A stretch of DNA of 64,000 bases from Schistocerca nitens (taxonomy: Eukaryota > Arthropoda > Insecta > Orthoptera > Acrididae): positions 1,189,826,759 through 1,189,890,758 of the forward strand of contig NC_064615.1 of assembly GCF_023898315.1 (NCBI RefSeq), given 5' to 3'. The stretch's first letter is position 1, and each line of letters opens with the position of its first letter. This document shows positions 22,955 through 35,100 of this stretch, piece by piece. The notes under the pieces are model-generated. The model was given only the letters and a program-made list of their open reading frames with translations. It did no database searches and had not been told where the DNA came from. A program made the translations under genes and the position numbers.

Positions 22955-24129
22955 CAGCACTGCAATGCTGCGGTAAGCATTTAAACATATATTGTAAATC
23001 ATAAGCCTGTCTAGGTTTGCCTGGCTGGTAAAGTAATTATAAAAAGATTTTAGTTTCTTACGCAATTTCGTTGTGGACTTTGTTTAAAGCTTGTCTTCAG
23101 TGATTACACTCATCAATTTTCTTATTGAATTATCCATCAAAATATGTAAAATTTCATTTGTATTTATGCTAGTCGGACCGCTGTCTTCATTTTTGAAAAA
23201 GTAATTGTTCTTCCTTTCCTGAAAATTAGTCCCAACAAACAGCATGTGGAAACTTGTTTTATATTATCTATAGCAATAACTATGTAGAATAGACACAATA
23301 TCAACAACTATAAATTATTTGTTGTATGTGAGGTGTCTAGAAACAGAAAGTGCCTTTGGTTCTTTTAATAACAATTTTTCATGTATGACAGGCTCACTTT
23401 ATATTTTCTGAAATATGATTCTTTCAGCTATGTGCCGAAAAGATGCTCTACATATAGACGTTTGCTTAGGTCACTTAAAAAACTGGCATGCAAAAATTTC
23501 ACACGTGCGAATATTTCCCCTGCAATCCAAATAAATAATTTTGACTACAGATGGCATGCCATCACAGGATGAACGAATTCTCTGGGTTCAAAAGGGAGAC
23601 AGAAATACTCCTGTATGTGCCACGATTTTTCCCGGTACTCACACATATAGCAAAACATTTTATGTGTATTATAAAAATCGTCTGAGTATCAGTAGGAATA
23701 CATTTTTTTCACGAGGTTTCTTCTAATTTTCAAATTTTATTTTTCATGGCAGCACAAGAAGATTGTATTTTCTGAGTTAGAATAGGAAAGATAAATAAAT
23801 GCGCAGCAGTTTTCCCAGTTACTCAACACGGTATTCTTGTGTTGATCGACAGACACAATAAACTATGCAAGTCTGTCTATTATTCTTGCCAATGTTCATA
23901 GTTCTTTTATTTTTACACATTTTATGCAACACCATATTTTAAAGGCAGACAATTCGATGACAACACCTTTCTCACAAAGACGTACAGGTATTATTGCGCT
24001 TGTCACCTTTCCTGCATGTGCGCGTACTTCAATGCTCGGCGGTCAGTAGCCAACAGTCGAATGGAGCGGTAACAAATAGTGTGGCTACACCACCACCTTC
24101 ATTATGGGATAATGCCATATGTGCTGGAC

Positions 24130-24321
24130 ATTGTGGCTGAGCGGTTCTAGGCACTTCAATCTGGAACCATGTGACCGCTACGGTCGCAGGTTCGAATCCT
24201 GCCTCGGGCACAGATGTGTGTGATGTCTGTAGGTTAGTTAGGTTTAAGTAGTTTTGAGTTCTAGGGGACTGATGACCTCAGATGTTAAGTCTCATAGTGC
24301 TCAGAGCCATTTGAATTTTTG
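24130..24321 (+). mobile_element. tRNA-derived SINE
   Basis: A box GGCTGAGCGGTTCTAGGC near 24135 and B box GGTTCGAATCC at 24189-24199, followed by the body GGTTAGTTAGGTTTAAGTAG and GATGACCTCAGATGTTAAG, ending in CAGAGCCATTTGAA. From memory this is one of the commonest SINEs of Schistocerca-like genomes. It splits the right block of dispersed repeat copy 2. Confidence 0.92.
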
Positions 24322-25232
24322 AAATCCAGCAAACAGTTGAAACTAGGCAACAGTCTGGAACGAAACATTTCGTTTCAAATAAATTGACTGCCTCAGTGGA
24401 AAACATTAATTACAGCCAAATCTCTTTAACAAACCAACAAAAGTAACTTCGTTCTGCAAGGCAATTAATGATTGGCTGTCATAAACCCAGAAATAAATTG
24501 AAACCACAAAACAGAAACATGATTATGTGAATGTATTTAATTCAATTGATGGCTCCCGGCTACAGAAATCTGTTTTGTTTTCATTTGATGTGAGAGCTTT
24601 AAATGAAGAGGAAACAGCAAAATCGCTAAATGTAAACACTGCGTGCCAGAAAAATTTTTCCGGGTAGCATCTGGCTGCTTGCCAATACAGCCAACAGCCA
24701 CACTTTAAGTAGCCAGACGCGGGAAAATGTACTGTCCGTACGTGACTCAACTGTGCAGGTGCATGAGCTCACTGGTAACTGCTCTAACAAAGCTAATGTA
24801 AACAATTGTGACATCACGCTCATCACAAGCAGTTTGTTGTTATAAAGTACTGCATAGTCTTCATCCTAATGCCTTTAAAACATTTTGCTGTTGGCAGACC
24901 CTTGCACATTTGTAGTGTGTTATGTTGTGATGGCACATTTCCTTTGAAACTTAGGTTTTACTTTATTTTTTCTCTCATTTATGTTTTATTGCTACAGTAT
25001 AATTCTGCAGTAGTGGGATATAGTAATATTCTTTGTTAGAGTATCCATTCTTAGCAGTCAAAATTGCAAAAATTTAACTGAAAACCAAAACACTGAAAAT
25101 TTCCCAGAATTCTAAAAAATATCCATGTTTTTCCCAGTTTTCTCCCAGATGAAATATTTCCAGGTTTTTTCCCTGAGTTCCTGGTTGTCCCAGGGCATAT
25201 ACATCCTGTATAATGAAAATAACATCTGACAA

Positions 25233-25483
25233 TGTAAACTCCAGGTGGGAATACCAACACTAAATGTAAGGAATAGAATAGACTGCTACTCAGCCTAAAG
25301 ATTACTCACTGAGTTGCAGACAGGCACAATGGAAAGACTACAGTGATTTGGCTCAGAGCCAAGGCCAAGAAAACACACACAGTCATTCATACAATCAAGC
25401 ACACCTCACATATGACTGACATCTCCAGCAGCCTGCAGATGGTGATCATGTGTGTGAAGTTTTCTTGCTTGTCTGTATGAATA

Positions 25484-25516
<33 letters not shown>

Positions 25517-25533
25517 CTTGCTTGTCTGTATGA

Positions 25534-25602
<69 letters not shown>

Positions 25603-25740
25603 GAAGGCTTTGGCCATAAGTTAAATCATTACAGTGTTTCTGTTGTGCCCGTCTGCAGCTCAGCATGTCACCTTTACGGTGAGTACCAATGTATCGTTTC
25701 CCTTATGTTGTTAAATAGCATCTGAGATTACCATACTTAT
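25233..25740. repeat. Fold-back repeat of Penelope-tail type
   Basis: The left arm (GAGTTGCAGACAGGCACAA near 25315) is the reverse complement of the right arm (TTGTGCCCGTCTGCAGCTC near 25648), enclosing a GT-rich core. The inner edges hold GGCCAAG and AAGGCTTTGGCC, matching the stem II region of the tails elsewhere in degenerate form. It ends about 40 bp from the ABCA exon at 25784. Confidence 0.65.
25461..25600. repeat. (GT)n with a duplicated unit
   Basis: The unit CTTGCTTGTCTGTATGAATA plus a GT run occurs twice in tandem (about 25463 and 25518) and is followed by a long GT run. It is the loop of the fold-back repeat. Confidence 0.9.
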
Positions 25741-25783
25741 CAGTACAACATTTAAATTAAAGATCGTGCACTAATACCCCTAC

Positions 25784-25938
25784 CTTCGCAAAGAAGTGCA
25801 AGTGTTCCTTTACAGTGAGCTCATCAAATAGAACATTATGCTGAGGACACAAGCCAAGACTGTCTCTGACAGCTTCCATGTTTCTTCTTATATCGTATCC
25901 ATTTACAGATGCTGTGCCACCAGAAGGTGTTAACATAC
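25784..25938 (-). CDS. ABCA3-like: ABCA transporter exon: first NBD, Q-loop
   Basis: Encodes MLTPSGGTASVNGYDIRR, then SLGLCPQHNVLFDELTVKEH and FFAK. CPQHN is the Q-loop that links ATP binding to the membrane domain. The acceptor is tttctag before GTATGTTAACACC and the donor AAG/gtaggg. It starts in phase 1 (the first glycine codon is completed from the Walker A exon) and ends in phase 0. The 155 bp fit the neighbours exactly. Confidence 0.95.
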
Positions 25939-26019
25939 CTAGAAACAATAGAGATGGGTAATACTTTGATGGTTGTGTGAATACTGAAAAGGCAAAATTT
26001 GTCTAGAAGGTATTTCAAC

Positions 26020-26464
26020 ATTTTAAGAAACTTGACAACTGAGCTGACTTCATCCTAACTTTGTGGACAGTCAGAATCACTTATCACCACCACAAACATG
26101 TCAGTACATAGAAAAATCTCTGAAAATAACATTCATTACACTGATTTCAGTACATGTAAACAAGACGTTCATCTTCTATCTCAGTTGTTACCTCCATCAA
26201 ATTCTAATATTTACACCAAAAATTTTTGAATATGTGGTACATAGTCTGGTAGTATTCAGTATTCACATAGACTTCAACAGACAAACCAGATAACTGTGAA
26301 ACTATTATAATTCTCACCTTACACTACTGAAGACTGCCAGTGGTTACCTTAAGATCTACCAAACCCAAATGCTAATGTCCTCGAGGTTTTCGTAAAAAGA
26401 TTCTAGGCAATTGGTGGCTGATAATTTTATTGTGTGAATAAAGACACAATTTATTCACAATGAA
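26020..26464. other. No gene recognised
   Basis: Intron sequence between the ABCA exon and the Penelope-like element; only short frames. Confidence 0.4.
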
Positions 26465-29270
26465 AAACAGAGATGAGAAAGAAAGATTAATTGTTGGGGA
26501 TTGCATCAGACAGGATTTGAAAACCTGAGGGCTTAAAGATGGAAGACAAGGTAATATGCAAGATGAGGATTACTGCTTAAACATGATGCATGAATTAATA
26601 AGAGTGAAAAGCTTAGTGCAATGCACATAACAGATGTGGGAGGAGGGCAGTGAAAAATAGACAGGTAAGACAGTGAAAGATGAAGAAAACTAAAACGGAC
26701 TGAAGAAAAGAGTAGTTACAGAGAAGAAATGCTGAGATGGAAGAAATTAATGTAAATTAAGGCCCAATGAGTGGCAAGAAACAAGGACATGTTGTATTGC
26801 TAGTACCAACCTGTGGAGTTCTCAGAAATTGGTATCTGGGGAAGAATCCAGATGGAGCATGTGGTGAAACAGGTGCAGGGGTCACAATTGTCATGTTGTA
26901 GGGCGTGCTCTGCAACAGAATATTGTGTGTTGCCAGTGTACACCCTCTGCATATGCCCATTCATCCTAATTGATAATTTGTTGGTAGTCATGCCAATGTA
27001 AAGAGCCGAACAGTCTTTACATAACAGCTGGTATATGACGTGTCATTTCACAGGTGGCTCTCTTTTGCGTAGTATGGGTTTTGCCAGTTACAGAGCTTGC
27101 TATAGGTGGTGGTAGGAGGTTGTGTTGAGAAAGTCTTGCAGTGGTGACAGTCACATAGGTAGGAGCTATAGGGTAGGAAGATGGGTGCAAAAGGGGCATA
27201 GGGTCTGACAGGAATGTCGCAGAGTTTTGGAGGGTGACTAAAAGCAAAATCCCAGACAGAATGAATCTTATTTCAGGGCATGATTTTAGGAAGTCATGGC
27301 CATGTCCAAGTAACTGATTAAAACATGACCAGGATAATACTGAGTCCGAAGTTGTTTTTTGGAGGGATTAGCAGTACCAGGATTGGATGTGATGGCCCGG
27401 GAAGTTTGCTTTTGAACTAGGCTGGTGGTGTAAATAAGTGCAGTCAAGGCTGTATTGCTGAAAAGTCCCTGCATCCGAACAAATATGTTTGCCTCGGATG
27501 CCAAGGCTGTGTGGGAGGGAAAATTTGAGAAAGGACGGCAACTGTCAAAATGTAAGTACTGTTGTTTGTTGGTAGGTTTAATGTGGACGAAAGTGTGTAG
27601 CTGGCCTTCAGTGAGGACAAGATCAACGTCATGGAAAGTGGCATGGGATTCAGAATAGGACCATGTGAAATTTAATTGGGAGTAGATATTTAGAGATTCC
27701 AGGAATTTTAACAGGTCAGCCTCACCATATGGTAAAAATGCCATCAATGTATCTAAAACAAACAAGGGGCTGAAGACTTATGGATCCCAGGAAAGCTCCC
27801 TCCAAGTGACCCATGAAAAGGTTGGCATAGGAAGGAGCCATCCTGGTTCCCATGGCCGTACCCCTGATCTGTTTGTATGTATGCCCTCAAAGGTGAAGTA
27901 GTTGTTGGTAAGTATAAAGTTGATTAAGGTGAGCAGGAAGGATATCATAGGTTTGGAATCAGGTGGGCGCTGACTGAGGAAATGTTTAGCAGCAGACAGA
28001 CCATGTACGTGGGGGATGTTGGTATAGAGGGAGGTGGCATCAATGCTGAAAAGCAAGGTGTGTGGTGGGAGTGGGACGGGCACGAATTTCAGACAATCTA
28101 AGAAATGGTTGATATCTTTGATGTAGGAGGGAAGTTTTGTACTAAGGGTTGCAGGTATGGATGAACTAAGGCAGACAAACATTCAATGGGTGCTTTGAAA
28201 CCAGCAACTATAGGACACCCAGAATGATTGGGTTTGTGGATCTTAGGAGGAAGGTAAAAAGTGGAGGTGCATGGTTTGGGTAGTGTGAGAATTTCTATGG
28301 ACTGAAGTGTTAGTCCTTGTGAGAGGCCTGGGGTTTTAAGGAGGGACTGCAGGTCAGTTTGAATCACAGGGATGGGATCTTGATGGCAGACACTGCATGT
28401 AGAGCTGTCAGACAACTGGCGTTGACCTTCACTAACGTACGTACTCCTTTCAGTCAAGTACTACAGTGGTAGATCCTTTGCCTGCTGGGAGGATACTGAT
28501 GGAGTCATCAGCTTTTAGGGGATGTTGAACCTGGAGTTGTGTAGAGGACAGATCAGGATTATGTTGTAGGGACCTGAGGAAGGGTTTTGAAGCAATGCTG
28601 GATGTGAGGAATTCTTGGAAGGCTTGTAAGGGTTGATTTTGAGGTAGTGGTGATGGATCAAGCTCGGATCATGGTCTGAACTTTTCAAGGCACGGTTCAA
28701 TGTCAGGTTTGCTGTTGGAAAGGTTTTTGGATTAGGTTGTGAAGTGATAGTCCCAATTGATATTATGCGTGAAGAAAAGTAGGTCCCTCAGCAAAGGATC
28801 AAACACAGGTTCAGGGCTAAAAATGAGACCCTTGGATAATACAGATAATTCAGGAGGGGAGAGTGCTTTAGATGAGAGATTATGAACACTGTACTGTTAT
28901 GACTAGTTCTTGTAATTACAAGGGTTATTCTTGGTTTAGGGGGCAGTGGTGAAGACTGGGATGTTATGGAGGTTGGCTGAGCTCAGTTTGTAGGAGAAGA
29001 ATGGTGGTTGATGGTGTGGTTGATGGTGTGATTGTTTAGGGAGCTGCAGATGGACAGGAAAGGAAACATTACTGTTGAAGTAGTTTAGGAGAAGGCGGGA
29101 TAGCTTTTTGAGGTGAATTCTGGCATGTTGCAGTCTGAAGTTGGCTTGGGAGATGAATCCGTCCTAGAAAACATGAGGGGCAGAAAACTGCAGGATTTTA
29201 TAGAAGGAGAGAAGTCTGGTGGAGTGGAAACTGAGGCATATAGGTCACAGATTAGTCAGGCAAGAGCAAG
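26465..29270 (-). mobile_element. Penelope-like element, near full length
   Basis: Reverse transcriptase followed by a GIY-YIG endonuclease on the minus strand, the order of Penelope-like retroelements. The 5' non-catalytic coding region reaches about 29270; the 3' end near 26465 is cut short compared with the copy at 29338-30660. The two copies are head to head. Confidence 0.85.
26757..28860 (-). pseudogene. Penelope-like reverse transcriptase plus GIY-YIG endonuclease
   Basis: In order: TFYLPPKIHKPNHSGCPIV (about 28260), LFSIDATSLYTNIPHVHGL (about 28050), RT core to ANxFMG-like sequence, CFRYIDGIF (27740-27751 codes YIDG), NKQQYLHFDSCRPF, then ALYIGMTTNKLSIRMNGH (about 27000). TSLYTNIP and PKIHKP are hallmarks of the family. 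The catalytic YIDD is YIDG here, so the polymerase should be dead. Several frame changes and stops separate the parts (for example near 28190 and 27770). Confidence 0.88.
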
Positions 29271-29337
29271 AGATTTTTGTATTTGAAACTGTAAAAGAGG
29301 CTGGTGCATAGTAGGGTCATATCCCAAATATCTGTGA

Positions 29338-30660
29338 CCTTACATTTTGACAGTTGCCGTCCTTTCTCAAATGTTCCCTCCCATACAGCCTTGGCTTTCG
29401 AGGCAAACATATTTGTTCGGATGCAGGGTCTCTTCAGCAATACACCACCATTCCCACCTCAGTCTTCACTGCACTTATTTACCCACCAGCCTAGCTCAAA
29501 AGCAAACTTCCCAGGCCATTTCATCCAATCCTGGTACTGCTGATCCCTCCAAAAAGCAACTTTGGAGTGCACCAATGGTGAGTCAGTGTTATCCTGATCT
29601 GGAATGTTTTAATCAGCTGCTTGGACATGGTCATGACTTCCTATAATCATTGTCCTGAAATGAGATCCATTCTGTCTGGAATTTTGCCCACCAAACCTAG
29701 AATGGCTTTTAGTTGCCCTCCCAATTTCTGCAATGTTCTTGTCAGACGCTATGCGCCTTCTGCACCCATCTTCCTACCCTATGGCTCCTACCCCTGTGAC
29801 TCTCGCCACTGCAAGACTTTTGCAACACAACCTCCTACCACCACCTATAGCAGCCCTGTAACTGGCAAAACCCATACTATGAAAGGGAGAGCCGCCTGTG
29901 AAATGACACGTCATATACCAGCTGTTATGTAAACACTAGTCGGCCTTTGACATTGGCATGACTACCATCAAATTATCAATTAGGATGAATGGGCATATGC
30001 AGAGGGTGTACACTGGCAACACACAATATCTTGTTGCAGAGCATGCTCTACAACATGACAATCATAGCCTCTGCACCTGTTTCACCACACGCACCATATG
30101 GATTCTTCCCCAGATACCAATTTCTGAGAACTGCACAGGTTGGAACTAGCACTACAACACGTCCTTGTTTCTTGCCACTCATTTGGCCTTAATTTACATT
30201 AATTTCTTCCATCTCAGCATTTCTTCACTGTAACTACTCTTTTCTTCAGTCCGTTTTAGTTTTCTTCATCTTTCATAGTCTTACCTGTCTATTTTTCACC
30301 ACCCTCCTCCCACTTCTGTTATGTGCACTGCTCTTAGGTTTTCGCTCTTATTAACTCATGCATGATGTTTAAGCAGTAATCCCTGTCTTGCATATTACCC
30401 TGTATTCCACCCTTACGCACTCATATTTTCAAATCCCATCCGATGCAGTCCCAACAATCAGTCTTTCCTTCTCATCCCTCTGAGCCATGGTTCTCGGTGA
30501 TTTTCCTGAAATCTGGCCCTTTCCCCAGACCTCACAAGTACCTTTCCTTCACCCCTCTTCCTTTTCCTTCAACCCTTCTGCCTGAAGAAGGAGCCACTGG
30601 CTCTGAAAGCTTGCCCAATTACAACCTTCTTTTATTGCATGTTCTGTCGCCACTTGGTGA
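29338..30660 (+). mobile_element. Penelope-like element, 5'-truncated second copy
   Basis: Starts inside the YLHFDSC block and runs through the reverse transcriptase C-terminus (CDSRHCKTF), the GIY-YIG region (MTTIKLSIRMNGHMQRVYTG, 29958 on), and a 3' tail with a hammerhead-like motif, ending near GGTGAGTAGCTTTTTATC. It is the inverted partner of 26465-29270. Frame breaks and stops lie between the parts; in the GIY-YIG region YIG has become DIG. Confidence 0.85.
30575..30616 (+). ncRNA. Hammerhead-ribozyme-like motif (second tail family)
   Basis: CTGAAGA (30582-30588), AG, stem II GAGCC/GGCTC with a three-base loop, then T, GAAA (30605-30608), GCTT and GC. The stem II sequence differs from the 17305 family (GCAAC/GTTGC) while pairing is kept. 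GC before the core can pair with GC after GCTT. Confidence 0.45.
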
Positions 30661-30717
30661 GTAGCTTTTTATCTATCCATTTAAATTATTCTGTCAAAAA
30701 TTGGTGGTTTCATTGCA

Positions 30718-30834
30718 ATATTATGAAAAGGATGGCTGCTGCTCACCATATAACATAGATGCTGAGTCACAGATAGGTACAACAAAAGATTGTCAGAATG
30801 TGTGCTTATAACAAGTCCTTCATCGGAAACAGAT

Positions 30835-30872
<38 letters not shown>

Positions 30873-31010
30873 CACACAACACAGATGCAGATTCACAAAG
30901 GACTTGTTGGCCAAAACTCACTGTCTGACAGTCCTTTTTTTTGTGTCTTTCTGAGACTTAGCATCTTCACTACATGGTGGGTAGCTACTATCCTTTTCAT
31001 AAGATTGTTG
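30718..31010. repeat. Fold-back repeat of Penelope-tail type
   Basis: AATATTATGAAAAGGATGG at the left and its near reverse complement (CTATCCTTTTCATAAGATTG) at the right enclose GATGCTGAGTCACAGATAGG / CTGAGACTTAGCATC arms and a (CA)n core at about 30837-30878. It directly follows the Penelope-like copy. Confidence 0.7.
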
Positions 31011-31105
31011 TAAAGTGTAGATTACTACCACCATTTAGAGGAGATGTTGAGTTGTAGATATGTATAATAAAAACACTGCTAAAGATGTGAGCTTCTAGCC
31101 AGAAA

Positions 31106-31145
31106 TGCTTCATTTCATTTCATTTCATTTCATTTCATTTCATTA
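31106..31145. repeat. (CATTT)n, tail of minus-strand LINE
   Basis: Seven to eight CATTT units. Read on the minus strand they are an AAATG repeat lying where the 3' tail of the LINE at 31146-37300 should be. Confidence 0.85.
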
Positions 31146-32034
31146 TCTTTCTGTAAATCATTTAGATGATGTAGGAATTGTCACAACAAAGTTATAATAT
31201 TAGTACAAGTACTACAGACATAATAATGGAATATCACTTTCAAGGCATTTTTAAAAGTACAAATTTAGACATATAAATTAAAATTTTTGGCAATAAATTT
31301 ACACACAATCAAAGTACTCATCTACGTCATAGAAAGTTTTGCTTAAAAGGTAATTTTTAAGCTCAGTCTTAAATTTTACTTCATCTATTATTTCCTTCAT
31401 GTACACTGGCAGAGCATTGTAAAGTTTTATTCCAAAATAACTTACATGCTTTTGGGTTTGTGTTGTCCTTACCCTTTCTACATACAAATTCTTACGAGTT
31501 CTAGTATTATAATTATGGCAGTCCTCATTTGTACGTAGATTTTTCATATGTGCTCTTGTACACAGAATGCTTTTAAAAATATACAGTGATGGTATTGTGA
31601 GTATTTGCAGTTCTTTGAAAAGGAGCCTACAATGAGTTCTTGGAGAGTTACATGTTATGATTCGTATAGCTCTTTTCTGAAATTTGAAGATATCTGTTAA
31701 GCTTGATTTAGTTTTACCCCAGAACACTATACCGGTAAGACACGATGGACTGAAAGTAAGCAAAATACACTAGTCTAGTACAGTCTGTGCTGCATACTCT
31801 AGATAATATCCTCAATGCAAAACATGCCGAATTGAGCCTGTGGGATAAGTACTTGAGATGGTCTTTCCAGCTTATGTTTTGATCAATATGCATGCCCAAA
31901 AACTTTGTGGACTGTACACTCTCTATCTTCTTATCCATTAGTTTTAACTGGAGGTCCATATCTTGAGTTGCTTTGCCATACTGTATATAATTTGTTTTAC
32001 TTAGATTAAGTGTTAACTCATTAGCATTAAACCA
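31146..32034 (-). pseudogene. Non-LTR element (CR1/jockey-like), 3' part
   Basis: Minus-strand frames at 31714-31959 (TKFLGMHIDQNISWKDHLKYL) and 31299-31763 (FQKRAIRIITCNSPRTHCR, SYFGIKLYNALPVYMKEI) are the thumb and C-terminal regions of a non-LTR reverse transcriptase. Near 32030 WFNANELTLNLSKTNY marks where the polymerase core should precede, but there the gypsy element begins. The 5' half is at 36630-37300, and the core between the halves is missing. Confidence 0.8.
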
Positions 32035-32076
32035 CTACTCTGAAGTGCGATGGAAAACGTGAACCGTGTTACTACA
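32035..32076 (+). repeat. Remnant of gypsy 5' LTR
   Basis: Matches 36588-36629 and ends ACTACA, like the 3' LTR. The upstream 200 bp of the LTR are absent; LINE sequence (WFNANE codons) abuts directly. Confidence 0.85.
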
Positions 32077-32147
32077 CAATTGGCGACGAGTAGGGTCGTT
32101 CTTTCGCGTGTTGCATCGTTGTTCCGGTTTCGCAGCTTACCCATGGC

Positions 32148-35100
32148 ATGGAGGATTTAGTGTGGGTTTTGGTTGCGCAGCAGATGGAGCTCATGGCCAT
32201 CATGAAACAAGTGCTTCCGGTATTGCTCTCCACACAGTGTGCTCCAGCGCCGTTCCCTCCTCCCTTTCCCCCGTATGACGAGACAGCGGAGGATTGGGAA
32301 GCGTATGAACATCGCCTTCGGCAGCATTTCCAGGCGTTTCATGTTGCCAATGCGGAGGTATGTCATGCTCTCTTCTTGTCTTGGATATCTCCCTCGCTGT
32401 ATCAAGTTTTGCGGCAACTAGCGCCGTTGCAGGAACCCTCGTCCTTGTCTTTTGACGCATTGTGTTCACTACTGTCTTCATATTATCGCCGCTGCACGCA
32501 TGTTTTGGCGGCTAGGGTCGAGTTCTATCAATGCAAGAAGCAGCCCCATCAGTCTTACCGGGCGTGGGCCGCAACCCTGCACAGTCTTAGTCGCAAGTGT
32601 CACTTTGTCATGGAGCAGTCGCGAGAGTCGTATGCCCACGTTATGGTGCGCGACGTCATTGTTCGTTCGGCCCCTGATAGGGAGGTCAGGCAACGGGCCC
32701 TGCAGTTAGAAGACCCTTCCCTCGAGGAAGTCCTGTCCATTGCTCAATCGTATGAAGTTTCTCATGCCGCCAGTCAACAGTTGGAAGTGTGGTGCGACGT
32801 CGCGGCGGTTCAGGGCAGCGCGGCCGCGTCCACTGCGTCTGGGGTGGACGACGTGCGAGCGGTACCATCCGGCCGTTACGGCCGCTCCCGCACGGCGTGT
32901 AAAAAGAGTTCCGGCCGCCGGCCCCTGTTGCCGTCCTGTGCGTTGTGCTATATACATCACAATCGGTCGGAGTGCCCCCAGCGTTGGGCCATTTGTCGCA
33001 AATGTAATAAAAAAGGACACATTGCTAAAGTTTGCCGCTCAGCCTCGAAAGAATCAAAGGAAGCAGGTACAGAGGACATGGATGTTGACATTCAGGAAGT
33101 TTCATCGGGCCAGGCTCCCGACACATTGGCCCACAAACTCTTTATCAAGGTGTCGGTTCGGTCGCGCCGATTACAACTGCAAGTAGATACGGGCACGGCA
33201 GTTTCTTTGTTGAATGCACAAACTTACTCTTACCTTGAGTCGCCCCCGTTGGCGCCAGTTTACCGGCGTCTACACGGTTATGGTAAACAGTTCATTCCCC
33301 TACTGGGTCAATTCACTACCGACGTGACTTACAAATCAGTCACTCGGCCTATTACTTTTATTGTTGTCAGTGATGCGAGCTCCTCTAACCTTTTTGGCTT
33401 GGATGCCTTTCAAGCTTTCGGGTTTTCTATCACTGACACCATACAGTTGGTCTCCAAAGACGTTCCCTATCAATCATTAGAATCTTTGATCTCTGACTTT
33501 CCGGGTGTCTTTGAGGAGGGCCTGGGGCGTGTTTCAGACTTTGAAGATCACTTAACGTTGAAGATGTCGGCTCGCCCGCGTTTTCTACGCGCGAGGCAGA
33601 TCCCCTTGGCTCTCCGCCCTCAGGTAAAGGAAGAGCTAGACTGGCTGACAGCCCTAGGGATAGTTCTTCCCATTTCTTCTAGTGAGTGGGCTTCTCCCCT
33701 CGTTATTGTCAGGAAACCCTCGGGAAAATTACGTCTTTGTGGCGATTTCAAAGCCACCATTAATTCCCAATTGGTGGTGGACACCTATCCTTTGCCTCGT
33801 GCTGATGAATTGTTCTCCGCCGTAGCGGGAGGCCAATATTTTTCGAAAATCGATCTTTTGGAGGCTTATCATCAGATACTTCTTGATGAGGACTCCAAAC
33901 GGCTGGCAGTTGTCAACACCCCGTTTGGCCTTTACCAATACCAGCGGTTGGCCTTCGGAATATCCAGTGCCCCGGCAATCTTCCAGTGTTATCTTGAGCA
34001 CGTCACGTCGACAATCCCTCATTGTATTAATTACCTGGATGACATAATTGTCATGGGTCGCAGCACGAAGGAACACTTGCACAACCTTCGCACCCTCTTT
34101 CTCAAATTCAGGTCCGTGGCATTGCGTTGCAACCTGCATAAGTCAAACTTCTTCCAACCGTCCATTAAGTATGTGGGCTACACAATCTCTCGGCACGGCC
34201 ACCACCGGTTCATTCCCAGGGCTTCCACCATCGCCCGCCCCCTGTACTGGCCTCTGCGCAAGGGTGTTCCTTTTGATTGGTCACCTGCATGCGAGTGAGC
34301 ATTCACCTCGTTGAAGGGCCTCCTCACGTCAGTGCCTTGTTTGGCTACTTTTGACCCCCATAAGCCGTTGGTCCTGGCTACAGATGCTTTGCAGTATGGG
34401 GTGGGGGCGGTCCTGGCCCATCGCAACGCAGATGGTTCCGAGCGTCTAAAACTCTTAGTCCCGCACAGGCCCATTACTCCCAGGTGGAAAAAGAGGCTTT
34501 GGCCATTGTCTACGCTGTTACCAAGTTTCACCCTTTCTTGTATGGCACGAAGTTTCAGTTAATCACTGACCATAAGCCGTTAATATCGTTAATTGACCCC
34601 GCCTCTCAGATTCTGGATAGGGCGGCCCACAGACTACAGCGCTTGGCCTTGTTCCTTTCTAAGTACCATTATGACATTCATTTTCGCCCTACAGGACAGC
34701 ATGCCAACGCAGACGCTCTTTCCCATCTTCCAGTGGGCCCGGATCCTCAGTTTGATCGAGAGGAGATTATGTGTTTTCATTTGGATGTGGCATCCCACCA
34801 AGTGGTTGATGACTTCTCGATCACTAGTTCTAGAGTCGCCAGGGAGACGGCAGCTGACCCGGTTGTCCGGCAGGTAGTTCGCCTCATTCAGCAGGGGTGG
34901 TCATCCCGCCCTCCAGGCCGGGCCTCGGACCCTCTTCGCAATTATTTTGTTCTACGAGACCGCCTCTCTGTCTTGGAAGGAGTTCTCCTTCTGGTTACTG
35001 ATGATACAGCTCCTCGCGTGGTCGTTCCTGCAAGTTTGCAAAGGGAAGTCCTCACGTTATTACATGAGGGGCACTGGGGTGTTTCCTGTACTAAAACCTT

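Larger units (their letters stand above)
20880..24095 (+). mobile_element. Tc1/mariner-superfamily element, DD82E (Sailor) type
   Basis: Limits are set by comparison with dispersed repeat copy 3, where GGGATGT and the TTATTATGG block are about 40 bp apart. Here 3.2 kb lies between them: about 2.7 kb after removing the RTE fragment at 20995-21507. I could not find convincing TIRs. The transposase remnant at 21509-22954 has an Asp-to-Glu spacing that I count as 82 residues, which defines the DD82E/Sailor family as I know it. Confidence 0.6.
20010..25215 (+). repeat. Long dispersed repeat, copy 2 (split)
   Basis: Blocks 20010-20879 and about 24095-25215 match copy 3 in order and orientation. 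Shared words include GATTTTATGCACTGG, CACTGTTAAGTAGCAC, GGACATCAGATGATACTCC, TTTGTTTTCATTTGAT and a CCCAG-rich terminus. Between them sits a 3.2-kb block holding the DD82E element and an RTE fragment. A SINE interrupts the right block at 24130-24321. Confidence 0.65.

Noticed and set aside
24130..24210. Candidate tRNA gene (also at 12248-12357, 11947-12056, 11660-11735 and 57775-57846)
   Set aside because: A and B boxes are present, but each is joined to a SINE body and does not fold into a complete acceptor stem; these are SINE heads.
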